Positions 1-8,949 of a stretch of 64,000 bases of DNA are shown in pieces. The stretch covers positions 25,850 to 89,849 of the forward strand of contig NZ_BAGH01000190.1 in assembly GCF_000308715.1 (NCBI RefSeq). Reading direction: 5' to 3'. Position numbers and translations under genes: made by a program. The notes under the pieces were generated by a model that saw only the letters and a program-made list of their open reading frames with translations, did no database searches and had not been told where the DNA came from. The DNA comes from Nocardia tenerifensis NBRC 101015 (GTDB lineage Bacteria; Actinomycetota; Actinomycetes; Mycobacteriales; Mycobacteriaceae). Numbering within the stretch: the stretch's first letter is position 1; the number at the start of each line of letters is the position of its first letter.

Positions 1-302
1 CGGCGCACCAGGCCGCGCTCCTCGAGGCGATCGAGGCGCTGGGTGATCGCCCCGGAGGTGACCATCGCCGAGTGCATCAGCTCGGTGGGGGTCAGGCTGT
101 GCGGGGGAGCGCTGCGGCGCAGGGTGGCCAGTACATCGAAGGACGCGGCGTCGAGGCCATGCGCGGTGAAGGTCTTGCGCAGCTCGGCCCCGGTGAGCTG
201 CGTCAGCCTGGACAGCCGACCGAGCACGGCCATGGGGGATACGTCCAGGTCCGGGCGCTGATCTCGCCACTGCGCGAGGACGTGGTCGACGTGATCGGTC
301 AC
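1..302 (-). CDS. MarR-family transcriptional regulator (C-terminus cut by window edge)
   Basis: About 100 N-terminal residues of a winged-helix MarR-type repressor are present. The translation begins VTDHVDHVLAQW and contains a recognition-helix region (SGAITQRLDRLEERGLVR) typical of MarR proteins. The start is the GTG at 302-300; an in-frame stop lies immediately upstream, so no earlier start is possible. It is divergent from the NAD(P)-binding protein at 420, and the 117-bp gap holds two palindromes. I infer autoregulation and control of the divergent gene, as is common in this family. The ligand is unknown and the rest of the gene lies outside the window. Confidence 0.85.
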   Translation of the reverse strand, partial: MTDHVDHVLAQWRDQRPDLDVSPMAVLGRLSRLTQLTGAELRKTFTAHGLDAASFDVLATLRRSAPPHSLTPTELMHSAMVTSGAITQRLDRLEERGLVR

Positions 303-318
303 TCACGCACTGTAGCGA

Positions 319-338
319 ATACCTCAGCGGTGAGGTAT
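319..338. promoter_or_regulatory. Palindrome, likely MarR operator
   Basis: The sequence is ATACCTCA-GCGG-TGAGGTAT, perfect 8-bp arms around 4 bp. It lies 17 bp from the MarR start codon in a divergent promoter region. The size and position fit a MarR-dimer operator. Binding is inferred. Confidence 0.55.
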
Positions 339-374
339 CTCTGCCGCCGGGGAATTACCCGGCACTGACCGAAG

Positions 375-392
375 TTGCTTAGGGCTAAGTAA
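375..392. promoter_or_regulatory. Second palindrome in the MarR divergon
   Basis: TTGCTTAG-GG-CTAAGTAA has 8-bp arms with one mismatch. It lies about 28 bp before the ATG at 420. Its arms differ in sequence from the palindrome at 319-338, so it may bind another protein or be core promoter sequence (an AT-rich patch in GC-rich DNA). Confidence 0.4.
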
Positions 393-419
393 TTGACGAC
401 TGTGCAGGAGGACGAAGAC

Positions 420-1061
420 ATGCGGATCACGGTGTTCGGCGCGACGGGTGACGTGGGTAGCCGAGTGGTGGCCGAGGCCCTTTCCCGCGGCCATGAGGTC
501 GTCGCGGTGATCCGCGACCCGGCCCGCGCGGGCGCCGTGCCCGCCGCGGCCGAGGTGCGGATCGGCGACGCGGCCGACCTCGACGACGTCGTAACCCTCA
601 GTGTCGGACAGGATCTCGTGATCACCGCGACCAGGCCGCCGGCCGGTCAGGAGCACGAGCTGCCCGAGATCACCTCGGTGCTGCTGAAGGCGTTGGCGCA
701 CACCGGCGTTCGTCTGCTGGTGGTCGGCGGGGCGTCGACCCTGCTCGTGCCCGGCGCCGACGGCGCGACCCTGCACGAGACGCCGGAGTTCCCGGCGGAA
801 CTGCGCGCGATCGCCCAGGCCTGCGCGGATCAGCTCGCCCGGTGCCGCGCCGAAACCACCGCGAACTGGACGTATCTGAGCCCGCCTGCCGAACTGATTC
901 CCGGAAAGCGCACCGGCACTTACCATTTCGGCACCGACGAACTGCTGTCGCGCCCCGACGGAACCTCGACGATCTCCATGGAGGACTTCGCCGTCGCACT
1001 GCTCGACGAGGCCGAGCAACCCGCCCACCCCCGAAGGCGATTCACCGTCGCCGCGCTCTGA
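420..1061 (+). CDS. NAD(P)-binding (atypical SDR / NmrA-like) oxidoreductase
   Basis: A 213-residue Rossmann protein. The N-terminus MRITVFGATGDVGSRVV carries the GxxGxxG dinucleotide-binding loop typical of NAD(P)H-binding atypical SDRs of about this length. A later TANWTYLSPPAELIPG segment matches the conserved WTYxSP region of these proteins. I chose the ATG at 420 because AGGAGG at 406-411 lies 8 nt upstream; an in-frame TTG at 393 has no such site. It is divergent from a MarR gene, so it is probably that regulator's target, often a quinone or electrophile stress function. The stop region is tandemly duplicated (1054-1089). Confidence 0.85.
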   Translation: MRITVFGATGDVGSRVVAEALSRGHEVVAVIRDPARAGAVPAAAEVRIGDAADLDDVVTLSVGQDLVITATRPPAGQEHELPEITSVLLKALAHTGVRLLVVGGASTLLVPGADGATLHETPEFPAELRAIAQACADQLARCRAETTANWTYLSPPAELIPGKRTGTYHFGTDELLSRPDGTSTISMEDFAVALLDEAEQPAHPRRRFTVAAL

Positions 1062-1089
1062 GCCGTCTTGTCGCTCTGAGCCGTCTTGT
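1054..1089 (+). repeat. 18-bp tandem duplication spanning the stop codon
   Basis: CGCTCTGAGCCGTCTTGT occurs twice, perfectly and head to tail (1054-1071, 1072-1089). The first copy contains the stop codon of the gene ending at 1061, and the second copy repeats it in frame. The same arrangement occurs at 23832-23872 and 58599-58633. Confidence 0.95.
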
Positions 1090-1149
1090 CATGGCTGGTC
1101 GACCGGCTCGAAAGGACTCGCAGACGTCTCCGCGCGCACGGTGCAGCGC

Positions 1150-1785
1150 CTAAGGACGGTTCGGCTCGGTCGCCGCAAGTGTGTGGGTGAGGTAGGCGAC
1201 GAGTGCCGTCTCGAGTTCGTCGGTCAACCGTCGCCGCCTCGGCGGGTCCGAGGCGGCGATCACGGGCATCAGACCACGGGTGATCTGAAGGGTGACCTGG
1301 GTGTAGACGGCGATGTCGTGGTCGCTCTTGTCCCGGGCGAACATGCTCAGCGCCGCGTACGTACCTGCCTCCAGTGCGCGCTGGAGGGGAGTGATCGCGC
1401 TCTGGAGTGCGGGTTTCATATCGGTGCGAGCGAACAGCGCCTGGAAGCCGGGGTTGGCGATGTTGAACGCCACCATGTTTCCGACGGCCCGGTGGATGAA
1501 CTGCGGGAGGGTCTCGTGCGCAGGTGGAAGTGCCAATGCGGCAGCCTGTGCGGTCTCGAGTTCGGTGACGTAACGCTCGGCGAGCGAGTGCACGATCTCT
1601 TCCTTGCTGCGGAAGAACTGATACAACGAGCCGGGCGATATGCCGGCCCGTTCGGCGATCGCGTTCGTCGTGGTGGCCTCGAATCCCCTCTCGGCGAACA
1701 AGGTTTCGGCGTTGTCGAGGATTTCGGTGATGCGACGCCGTCCTCGTTCCTGCCGACGCACCGGTGGTGTGGTCCGGTTCGTCAT
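1150..1785 (-). CDS. TetR-family regulator
   Basis: A 211-residue TetR/AcrR repressor. The N-terminal helix-turn-helix is clear (ITEILDNAETLFAERGFEAT, then NAIAERAGISPGSLYQFFRSKEE) and is followed by a helical ligand domain. The ATG at 1785 is preferred because AGAGGAG lies a few bases upstream; an in-frame ATG at 1809 lacks a ribosome site. It is divergent from the MMPL transporter at 1887, the usual arrangement for a local efflux repressor, with an imperfect inverted repeat between them at 1840-1861. Confidence 0.9.
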   Translation of the reverse strand: MTNRTTPPVRRQERGRRRITEILDNAETLFAERGFEATTTNAIAERAGISPGSLYQFFRSKEEIVHSLAERYVTELETAQAAALALPPAHETLPQFIHRAVGNMVAFNIANPGFQALFARTDMKPALQSAITPLQRALEAGTYAALSMFARDKSDHDIAVYTQVTLQITRGLMPVIAASDPPRRRRLTDELETALVAYLTHTLAATEPNRP

Positions 1786-1839
1786 CGTGACTCCTCTGGT
1801 GGACAACACGAGCAGGGGCTCGTATTCTGAACCTGTCTG

Positions 1840-1861
1840 AATGCGAGCATTGACTCGCTTT
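1840..1861. promoter_or_regulatory. Inverted repeat between TetR and MMPL genes
   Basis: AATGCGAG and CTCGCTTT (7 of 8 complementary) flank CATTGA. It lies in the roughly 100-bp divergent gap and is the best candidate operator for the TetR protein at 1150. Binding is inferred only. Confidence 0.4.
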
Positions 1862-1886
1862 ATGAGCCTACCAAGGGGGCCCGATC

Positions 1887-4100
1887 ATGTTCGGTCGGTT
1901 GGCTACGTCCTATCCGCGCCGCGTCATCGCGGCGGCAATCCTGTCCTTCCTAGGGCTGGCGTTCGTGGCGGCAGGGGCCATGGATGCTTTGTCGCTGAGT
2001 CGCTTCGAATCCGACTCCGCCGAATCGGCGCAGGCGGAGCAGCTACTGGCCGATCGGTTCCACACCGGCACATCCAATATCGCGGTGCTGGTCACGGCCG
2101 AGTCCGGAACAGTCGATAACGCCGCGGTGGTCGCGGCCGGCCGCCAACTGACCGACCTGGTCGCACGGTATCCCGGGGTGGAAGACGCCTGGTCGTTCTG
2201 GACCGCGTCCGGGTCGCCGACCCTGGCCAGCGAGGACCGAACCAAGGCGCTGGTGCTCGCGTGGGCGCCGGGCGACGCCGATGAGATTCGGAAGAATGTG
2301 CTCCCCGGGCTCGAGGCGGCGTTGACCTCCTTCGACGACACCGCGGCAGGGGTGCGGCTGCAACTGGGCGGTAGCGACCAAGTGTTCCGCGCCGTTTCCG
2401 AACAGTCCAGGACCGATTTCCTGCGCGCGGAGATGCTGATCCTGCCGTTGGTCATCGGACTGCTGTGGTTGGTGTTCCGGCGGTGGGCGCTGGCATTGGT
2501 CACCTTCGCGATAGGTCTGTTCTCCGTGGTCGCGACGTTGGCCGTCCTGCGTGTGGTCGCGGCGCTGACCGAGGTGTCGACGTTCGCGGCGAACATCGCG
2601 TTGGTGATGGGTATCGCCTTGGGCGTGGATTACGGATTGTTTCTCATCTTCCGGTTCCGCGAGGAGATGCAGCGAACCACCGACACCGGCCAGGCGGTGC
2701 GCGCGGCCCTCGCCGTTGCGGGGCGGACGATCGTTTTCTCCGGTGCCACCGTGGCGGCTTCCTTGGCGGTGTTGTTCGTCTTCCCGTTCCCGTTCCTGTC
2801 GTCGTTCGCGTATGCCGGGATAGCGGTGGTCGCGACGGCGATCGTCGGTGCCACGGTGATCCTGCCCGCCGCGCTCACTTTGCTGGGTACCCGTGCTTTG
2901 CGCCGCCGCAACGCGAATGCGCAAGCGGCTCCGTCCGATGGTGGGCGCTGGGGTCGGCTCGCGCGGACGATCATGCGGCGCCCGATCGTGGGCGGCGGTG
3001 TGGGACTGCTGGTGCTGATCGCGCTGGGAGCACCGGCTATGGGGGTCGACTTCGGCGCGCCGGACGACCGGATTCTGCCCGCGTCACAGCCGGTTCGGGC
3101 GTTGTACGACACCATCCGCACCGACTTCCGCACCGAAGACGCAGATGCCATCGCAGTGGTCGCTCCGGGTAGTTCGGCGGATGCGGTCGACGACTACGCA
3201 GCCCGGTTGTCGCGCGTTCCGGGCGTGCAGCGGGTGGATTTCGCTCTGGGCAGCTACACCGAGGGCACGCCGGAGCCGACTGTTCGCGGTGACCGGTTCG
3301 TCAGCGACTCCGGCACCGGAACGTGGCTCGAGGTGATCCCGACTCGTGCGCAACTGGATTCGGGCGCCAACGAACTCGTCGACCAGATCCGAAGCGTGCC
3401 AACGGATTTCACGACGCTGGTGGGTGGATCACCGGCGATGCTCGAAGACTACACCGAGGGCGTCCGGGGTCGCCTCGCGGTGGCGGGGGTGTTGATCGCG
3501 CTGATCACCTTCGCCGTGTTGTTCCTGATGACCGGCTCTGTCATCGCGCCGTTGAAAGCGACCGTGCTCAACCTGCTGTCGCTGTCGGTGATGTTCGGAG
3601 TGCTGGTGTGGGGATTCCAGGAAGGCAACCTTTCCGGGCTGGTGGGGTTCACCCCGACGGGCACCATCGAGGCCAGCATCCCGATCCTGATGTTCTGCAT
3701 CGCCTACGGGTTGTCGATGGACTATGAGGTCTTCCTGCTCTCACGCATCAAGGAGGAATTCGACCGCACCGGCGACTACCGGGAATCGGTGGTGTGGGGC
3801 ATCGCCCGATCCGCCCCCTTGGTCAGCGCCGCTGCCCTGATCCTCGCCGCGTCCTTCGCTCTGTACGCCACCAGCGGCGTGGTCTTCCTCCAGCAGCTCG
3901 GCATCGGCATGGCCCTCGCCGTGCTGGTCGACGCGACCATCGTGCGCGGGGTCCTCGTCCCGGCGTTCATGCGGCTGGCGGGTCCGTGGAACTGGTGGGC
4001 GCCGGCGCCGCTTCGGCGCCTCCACAACGCGATCGGCCTGCACGAGAACCCGATTCGAGTGCCGGTCGCCACAGATGTTGTCTCCGTTCGGTCGAAGTAG
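1887..4100 (+). CDS. MMPL-family (RND-like) membrane transporter
   Basis: A 737-residue inner-membrane transporter of the MMPL type. There is an N-terminal membrane helix (about residues 12-34), a large extracellular loop, then two helical bundles. The paired signature motifs are MGIALGVDYGLFLIFRFREE in the first half and CIAYGLSMDYEVFLLSRIKEE in the second; their Asp-Tyr pairs relay protons in characterised MmpL proteins. The length fits the shorter YdfJ-like branch, and no MmpS partner is adjacent. AGGGGG precedes the ATG. It probably exports a hydrophobic substrate under control of the divergent TetR; the substrate cannot be read from sequence. Confidence 0.9.
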   Translation: MFGRLATSYPRRVIAAAILSFLGLAFVAAGAMDALSLSRFESDSAESAQAEQLLADRFHTGTSNIAVLVTAESGTVDNAAVVAAGRQLTDLVARYPGVEDAWSFWTASGSPTLASEDRTKALVLAWAPGDADEIRKNVLPGLEAALTSFDDTAAGVRLQLGGSDQVFRAVSEQSRTDFLRAEMLILPLVIGLLWLVFRRWALALVTFAIGLFSVVATLAVLRVVAALTEVSTFAANIALVMGIALGVDYGLFLIFRFREEMQRTTDTGQAVRAALAVAGRTIVFSGATVAASLAVLFVFPFPFLSSFAYAGIAVVATAIVGATVILPAALTLLGTRALRRRNANAQAAPSDGGRWGRLARTIMRRPIVGGGVGLLVLIALGAPAMGVDFGAPDDRILPASQPVRALYDTIRTDFRTEDADAIAVVAPGSSADAVDDYAARLSRVPGVQRVDFALGSYTEGTPEPTVRGDRFVSDSGTGTWLEVIPTRAQLDSGANELVDQIRSVPTDFTTLVGGSPAMLEDYTEGVRGRLAVAGVLIALITFAVLFLMTGSVIAPLKATVLNLLSLSVMFGVLVWGFQEGNLSGLVGFTPTGTIEASIPILMFCIAYGLSMDYEVFLLSRIKEEFDRTGDYRESVVWGIARSAPLVSAAALILAASFALYATSGVVFLQQLGIGMALAVLVDATIVRGVLVPAFMRLAGPWNWWAPAPLRRLHNAIGLHENPIRVPVATDVVSVRSK

Positions 4101-4184
4101 CACACAGGTGTGCCGGGGTGATCCGCCCGCCGAGACCGATATCCATCCACGACGAATGCGTTGCCATGACTTTCAGGGGGCCTT

Positions 4185-5282
4185 GTGAAACCCATAGCGA
4201 ACCTCGCGTACAAAATATTCGTTACCACCATTGCGGTAACGGCCTGCACCGGCGCCCTCGCGCCGGCTGCCGTGGCGCAGTCGCCGAGCGTCGACCCTGC
4301 CGCCGCACCGGCCCGGCTGCCGAGCGGCACCGTCGACGTCCCGGTCGAATTTCAGGTGACCAACACCAACGACACCGCCGTGCCGTGCGCCGCCGACGGA
4401 CAGACCTACACGGTTCGCGGCCACCTGACCGCTCCGATCGACCAGCTCCACGGCGGGGCGATCACGGTGTACGAGCACGGAATCGCCGCGGGGGAATGGT
4501 ATTGGCGCGTACCGATCGACGGCTACCACCACGCCTACGAGATGGCCGAACGGGGCCACGCCTCGCTGACGATCGATCGGCTGGGATACGACTCGAGCGA
4601 CGCGCCCGGTGGCAATGCCATGTGTGTCGGATCGCAGGCCACGATGGCGCACCACATCGTGCAGGATTTGCGGGCAGGCACCTACAGGTGGGCCTCGCCC
4701 GAACCGGCGCCCGCGTTCGGGCAGGTATCGCTGGCGGGACAGTCCAACGGCGGCCAGATCGCGCAGATCGAGGCCTACAGTTTCGACGACATCGATTCCC
4801 TGATCGTCATGGACTGGGCCGATCAAGGACTCACTCCGGAGGCCTACGGGCGGTTCTTTGCCGCCGTCGGCCGCTGCGTTGCCGGGGGTGAGCCCGCGGA
4901 ACATAATCCCGCCGCGGGTGGATACGTCTACTACGACCAGGGTCGAGAAGAGTTCGTCGCCGGAAATTTCGGCAACGTCGATGCCGCGGTACTCCGATTC
5001 GCCGCGCCGCAACAGAATTTGCACCCCTGCGGGGACATGATGACCCAGGGCCCGGGCATCCTGGTCGACTTGGCCGAACTCGGCACCATCACCATCCCGG
5101 TGCTCGGCATGTACGGGGAGCGTGACAGTCGTGTGCAATGGGGGGACGAGCATATGAAAATGTTCCACTCATCGGTCCGAACGGATGTATTCACTCTCCC
5201 TGCGGCCGGCCATTACATGAGCCACTCCAAGAACGTGGCCGACATCTACGATCGTCTCGATCTATGGTTGGACACGATCTGA
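4185..5282 (+). CDS. Secreted alpha/beta hydrolase
   Basis: A 365-residue protein with a Sec signal peptide (KPIANLAYKIFVTTIAVTACTG, likely cleaved after AVA near residue 30). The nucleophile elbow is GQSNG (Ser about 187), followed by an acid in YGERDSRVQW and a His in PAAGHYMSHS, a complete alpha/beta-hydrolase triad. The start is a GTG with AGGGGG upstream. It follows the MMPL gene in the same direction after 84 bp and ends before a strong terminator, so it may be co-transcribed with the transporter. The substrate is unknown; lipase or esterase activity is likely. Confidence 0.8.
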   Translation: MKPIANLAYKIFVTTIAVTACTGALAPAAVAQSPSVDPAAAPARLPSGTVDVPVEFQVTNTNDTAVPCAADGQTYTVRGHLTAPIDQLHGGAITVYEHGIAAGEWYWRVPIDGYHHAYEMAERGHASLTIDRLGYDSSDAPGGNAMCVGSQATMAHHIVQDLRAGTYRWASPEPAPAFGQVSLAGQSNGGQIAQIEAYSFDDIDSLIVMDWADQGLTPEAYGRFFAAVGRCVAGGEPAEHNPAAGGYVYYDQGREEFVAGNFGNVDAAVLRFAAPQQNLHPCGDMMTQGPGILVDLAELGTITIPVLGMYGERDSRVQWGDEHMKMFHSSVRTDVFTLPAAGHYMSHSKNVADIYDRLDLWLDTI

Positions 5283-5317
5283 AATGACCGGCACGGTTCT
5301 GCCGATGATCCCGTGGG

Positions 5318-5333
5318 CGAATTCGCGAATTCG
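5318..5333. repeat. Perfect 16-bp palindrome
   Basis: CGAATTCGCGAATTCG is fully self-complementary and AT-rich relative to its surroundings. It lies between the hydrolase stop and the terminator at 5347. It may be a protein-binding site; no function is assigned. Confidence 0.5.
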
Positions 5334-5346
5334 GTAGATATAGCGC

Positions 5347-5400
5347 AAACCAGGCTGCGACCTGCGACGGAGCAATCCGTCACAGGTCGCAGCCTGGTTT
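5347..5400 (+). terminator. Very strong hairpin terminator
   Basis: Perfect 18-bp arms (5347-5364 and 5383-5400) enclose an inner 5-bp stem, GACGG/CCGTC, around AGCAAT. The whole is about 23 paired bases with one mismatch. There is no long U tract, usual for actinobacterial hairpin terminators. It separates the hydrolase from the AfsA operon and insulates that operon from read-through. Confidence 0.8.
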
Positions 5401-5621
5401 CGTATTGTCCGCCGGTGTGATGTCGAAGGCGAGAGGCGGGGTCGTTTTCCGAGGCGACGGAATGCAATCACCGATTTGATGTTTTCAGATCTCGGCGAAA
5501 AAGGATTCTGGTTCACTTGTATTTCAGAGATATCGAGTGTGGCACTATTGATTTCCGGTTGCTCTCGTTGCTACTATCGAGCAGTCCAGAACTGGACTTC
5601 TCATTAGGGGTGGGTAAAGAC

Positions 5622-6602
5622 ATGAATGCAACTACGGATATGACCGCTGGAATTGTTTCCAGATTGTCTTTCGATCGCACTGTTCCGCGGGGGCTCGTAC
5701 ACAGGCAGGCGGTCAGTGAGGTTTTCCTCACCGATGTGATCGCGATCGGTGAAAACCGTTTTGCGGTAGCGGCACAATTGCCGCGAGGACATGCGCTGTA
5801 CAGCGACAGGCTCGACGACCACTATGACCCGATGATCTTGCTGGAGGCCGTTCGCCAGGCGGGGATTTTCATCAGTCACGAGTACTACGGTGTTCCACAG
5901 CAAGGGTGGGCGTTCATCTTCCGCAAAGCCGCGGTGTCGGTATCGAACCTGCTGGCGATGAAGGTCGGCGATACTCCCGGTCGTTTGGTCATGCGCGTCT
6001 ATTTCGAGCGGCGGTTTCACAGCGAGGAGATGCTGACCGGAGCGGTCGTGCGCTCCGACCTCAGCCTCGACGATATGCCGGTCGGTGAGATTCGCGGGTC
6101 GTTCAGCTTCCTGCCGCGTCCGATGTACGAGGCGATGCGGTCGGCGGGGCGGGCGGCGAAGGCGCTACCCGATATGCCCTACGTACCTACCGCGCGGCCG
6201 TTGTCGCCGGAGCGGGTTGCGCGCGTCGACTCCCGCAATGTCGTTGTCGCGCAAGCGACTACGGACGATTCCACGGCGGTGTACGAGGTGATCGTCAACA
6301 ACGATCACCCGTCGCTCTCCGATCACAAGCTCGACCATATCTCCGGAATGCTGATCACCGAGGCGTTCCGGCAGGCGGCGGTGTGCGCCTTGCTGGAGGT
6401 CGGTGAGCTGCCCGACAATGTCGTGGCCGCGCCACGGGCATTCGACGTCGTATTCACCGATTTCGCCGAGCACGAACTGCCGCTGTATTGCCGGATGGTC
6501 GATACGCAGCCCGAGCAGGTCGGCTCCCGGGTAGTCGTCTCGCTCGAGCTGGTGCAAGGCGATACGGTGATCGCCTCCGCGCGGGTCGGGGTCGGCGAGT
6601 GA
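5622..6602 (+). CDS. AfsA-like A-factor (gamma-butyrolactone) biosynthesis hotdog protein
   Basis: A 326-residue protein with two tandem hotdog-fold AfsA repeats: about residues 20-150 (RGLVHRQAVSEVFLTDVIAI) and 200-320 (ISGMLITEAFRQAAVCALLE). Known AfsA/ScbA enzymes join a beta-ketoacyl-ACP to dihydroxyacetone phosphate to start gamma-butyrolactone signal synthesis. The first repeat keeps the LLEAVRQAG helix characteristic of the family. I chose the ATG at 5622 (ribosome site AGGGGTGGG) over an in-frame start at 5517. The stop overlaps the next start (TGATG). The nearby HAD hydrolase and reductase fit the later dephosphorylation and reduction steps. No butyrolactone-receptor TetR gene lies next to it. 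Confidence 0.85.
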   Translation: MNATTDMTAGIVSRLSFDRTVPRGLVHRQAVSEVFLTDVIAIGENRFAVAAQLPRGHALYSDRLDDHYDPMILLEAVRQAGIFISHEYYGVPQQGWAFIFRKAAVSVSNLLAMKVGDTPGRLVMRVYFERRFHSEEMLTGAVVRSDLSLDDMPVGEIRGSFSFLPRPMYEAMRSAGRAAKALPDMPYVPTARPLSPERVARVDSRNVVVAQATTDDSTAVYEVIVNNDHPSLSDHKLDHISGMLITEAFRQAAVCALLEVGELPDNVVAAPRAFDVVFTDFAEHELPLYCRMVDTQPEQVGSRVVVSLELVQGDTVIASARVGVGE

Positions 6603-7306
6603 TGCTCGGTCGGGCTGATGACTCGCCGCGGGTGCTGATCGTCGACTACGGCGGTGTCTTGACGAACCCGATCGCGGAAACGATCGGTCACTTCGCGAAC
6701 CATCTGGAGATCGAACCGGCCGAGTTGCTGGCGGCACTGGCTGCGGCCGGCTCCGCGGGCGAGACGATCATGGCCCCGCTCGAGCGAGCGGAGATCTCCG
6801 AGGCGGAATTTCTCGATCGTATGAGCCGCTCGCTCACCGGGGTCGCCGGCCGCGCGATCGACCTCCGCGATTTTCGTACGGTGTGGTTCTCCGGTCGGTT
6901 CGCCAACCACATGATGCTCGATCGTCTCGCCGAACTACGTGGTGAAGGCAGGACCCTAGCGTTGCTGACGAACAATGTCCGTGAATGGGAACCCTACTGG
7001 CGCGCCCAGGTCCCTGCCGACACCTTGTTCGACGTTGTGGTCAACTCCGCCGATGAGGGAGTGCGCAAGCCGGACGAGGCGATCTATCACATCGCCATCG
7101 ACCGGCTCGGCGTCGCGCCGCGGCACTGTTTGTTCGTCGACGACGATCTGACCAACTGCCAGAGTGCGCGGGCCGTGGGAATGCGCGTTCATCACTTCGT
7201 CGACACTCCGGGCGCGGTCACGGCGATCGACGAGTGGTTCGGGCGCACGACAACCGGCGCCCTGCCGGTCGTGGCCGGGAATCCGGGTGCGGGTGAGAGC
7301 TCATGA
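6602..7306 (+). CDS. HAD-superfamily hydrolase (subfamily IA-like phosphatase)
   Basis: 234 residues, starting at the ATG that overlaps the upstream stop by one base, so translation is probably coupled. HAD motifs in order: I, VDYGGVLTNP (Asp15; the usual second Asp is Gly17); II, LLTNN; III, RKPDEAIY (Lys); IV, LFVDDDLTNC. The DYGG form of motif I occurs in a HAD-IA branch often annotated as phosphatases. In this operon it could remove the phosphate from an AfsA-derived butenolide phosphate; that role is inferred from context. It overlaps the exporter start by 4 bp. Confidence 0.8.
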   Translation: MLGRADDSPRVLIVDYGGVLTNPIAETIGHFANHLEIEPAELLAALAAAGSAGETIMAPLERAEISEAEFLDRMSRSLTGVAGRAIDLRDFRTVWFSGRFANHMMLDRLAELRGEGRTLALLTNNVREWEPYWRAQVPADTLFDVVVNSADEGVRKPDEAIYHIAIDRLGVAPRHCLFVDDDLTNCQSARAVGMRVHHFVDTPGAVTAIDEWFGRTTTGALPVVAGNPGAGESS

Positions 7307-8949
7307 CCGCCGCTGTCGGCCGTGACCAGGCCCAGGATCCACACCGCTGGTGGATGCTGGCGGCGGTATGCCTCGCTACGTTCATGCTGTTCCTGGATCT
7401 GACGGTGGTCAATGTCGCCCTGCCGTCGATCCGGGCGGATCTCGACGCGAGCTTCGACGACTTGCAGTGGGTGATCGACGCCTATGCCCTCGGGCTGGCG
7501 GCGTTCTTGCTCACAGCCGGGTCGATCGCCGACCGAGTCGGGCGGCGACGCCTGTTCTCGATCGGGTTGCTGGTCTTCACCCTCGCCTCCGCCGGCTGTG
7601 GCCTGGCCGGTGCTCCCGCGGTGTTGAACATCGCGCGGGGCGGTCAGGGGTTGGGCGCGGCGATCATGTACGCGGTGGGGCCTGCGATGATCGCCGCGAG
7701 CTTCCGTGGTCGCCAGCGGGGTACCGCGTTCGGCGTGTTCGGAGCGGTCTCGGGCGTGGCGATCGCCGCAGGCCCACTGCTCGGTGGTGTGCTCACGGAG
7801 GTGGACTGGCGATGGGTGTTCTTTCTGAACATTCCACTCGGCGTGCTGGCGCTCGTGGTCGTGGCCACGCGGGTGCGGGAGTCCACGAAGCCCGCGGCGC
7901 GGCGGGTCGATTACCCCGGAGTGGTTCTGTTCTCGTCGGCGCTGCTGGCCTTGGTCTACGGCATTATCCGCGGCCCCGTCGAGGGATGGACTTCGCTCAG
8001 CGCGGTGGGCATGATCGCGGCGGCGGTGGTGCTGCTCGCCGCGTTCGCTGTGGTACAGCTGCGCTCGCGGGCCCCGATGTTCGATGTGGCGTTGTTCGGC
8101 AACCGCTCGTTCGCCGGGCTGTCGGCGGCCACCTTCCTGATCAACTTCTCGGTCAACGCCGTGATCTTGTTCGCGGTGCTGTGGATGCAAGGCGTCCTGG
8201 AACTGTCGGCCATCGAGACCGGTGTGCGATTTCTTCCGTTGACCGTCGTGTTGCTCGTCGCCGGGGCGGTCGGCGGCGTGCTGAGCGCACGGGTGCCCAT
8301 CAGCGCGCTGATCGGAACCTCATTGCTGTGCACGGGGATCGGGTTGCTGCTGATGCGGTGGGCGGACCCGGGCAGCAGCTGGCTGGTGCTGCTGCCCGCG
8401 TTCATCGTCGCCGGCATCGGGATGGGACTGCACAATCCGCCCCGCGCCAACGCCTCGGTGGCACTCGTCCCGGCCGAGGACGCGGGGATGGGCTCGGGCA
8501 TCAACGAGACATTTCAACAGGCCGGCTCCGCGCTCGGCGTGGCCGTGCTCGGCGCCGTCGCGCACGCCGTCATCGTTGCCGGGCTCAGCAGCGGAATCCG
8601 CGATCTGCCTGCGGATTCCGCACAACTCGATGCGGCGGCCGACGCCGTCGCCGTCGGCGCGCTGGCGTCGTTGCCCGAGCGGTTTCCGCCGGACGCCGCG
8701 GACGCGGTCGCGGCGACGGCCGAAATGGCGTTCGTCGACGCGTTCGACACCGTGGTCACCGTCGGTGGCCTGGTCACTCTCGTCGGGGCGCTGCTCGCCT
8801 ACTGGCTGATTCGCCGCAAGGACTTCGTGCTCGATCCGGCGGCACCCGAGACCGAACCATCCGAAGAAGTCGGCGACGACCAGGGCGGCAGTGCGCCGAA
8901 CGCGGACGGGAGAAAACGTGCGGACCGGAGGAAGCATGAACTCGTGTGA
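7303..8949 (+). CDS. MFS exporter, DHA2 (EmrB/QacA) type
   Basis: A 548-residue major facilitator protein of the 14-helix drug:H+ antiporter family. Motif A is GSIADRVGRRRLFSIG after helix 2, motif C is in the GPLLGGVLTEVDWRWVFFLN region, and the N-terminus has the family LDLTVVNVALPSI stretch. The start overlaps the HAD stop (ATGA). Its C-terminal 14 bases overlap the next gene. It is likely the export and self-resistance pump for the compound made by this operon. The charged C-terminal tail is cytoplasmic. Confidence 0.9.
   Translation: MTAAVGRDQAQDPHRWWMLAAVCLATFMLFLDLTVVNVALPSIRADLDASFDDLQWVIDAYALGLAAFLLTAGSIADRVGRRRLFSIGLLVFTLASAGCGLAGAPAVLNIARGGQGLGAAIMYAVGPAMIAASFRGRQRGTAFGVFGAVSGVAIAAGPLLGGVLTEVDWRWVFFLNIPLGVLALVVVATRVRESTKPAARRVDYPGVVLFSSALLALVYGIIRGPVEGWTSLSAVGMIAAAVVLLAAFAVVQLRSRAPMFDVALFGNRSFAGLSAATFLINFSVNAVILFAVLWMQGVLELSAIETGVRFLPLTVVLLVAGAVGGVLSARVPISALIGTSLLCTGIGLLLMRWADPGSSWLVLLPAFIVAGIGMGLHNPPRANASVALVPAEDAGMGSGINETFQQAGSALGVAVLGAVAHAVIVAGLSSGIRDLPADSAQLDAAADAVAVGALASLPERFPPDAADAVAATAEMAFVDAFDTVVTVGGLVTLVGALLAYWLIRRKDFVLDPAAPETEPSEEVGDDQGGSAPNADGRKRADRRKHELV

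Noticed and set aside
5517..5621. Upstream in-frame start for the AfsA-like protein
   Set aside because: The extra 35 residues are not AfsA-like and the ATG at 5622 has a ribosome site; AfsA proteins start near the RGLVHR region.
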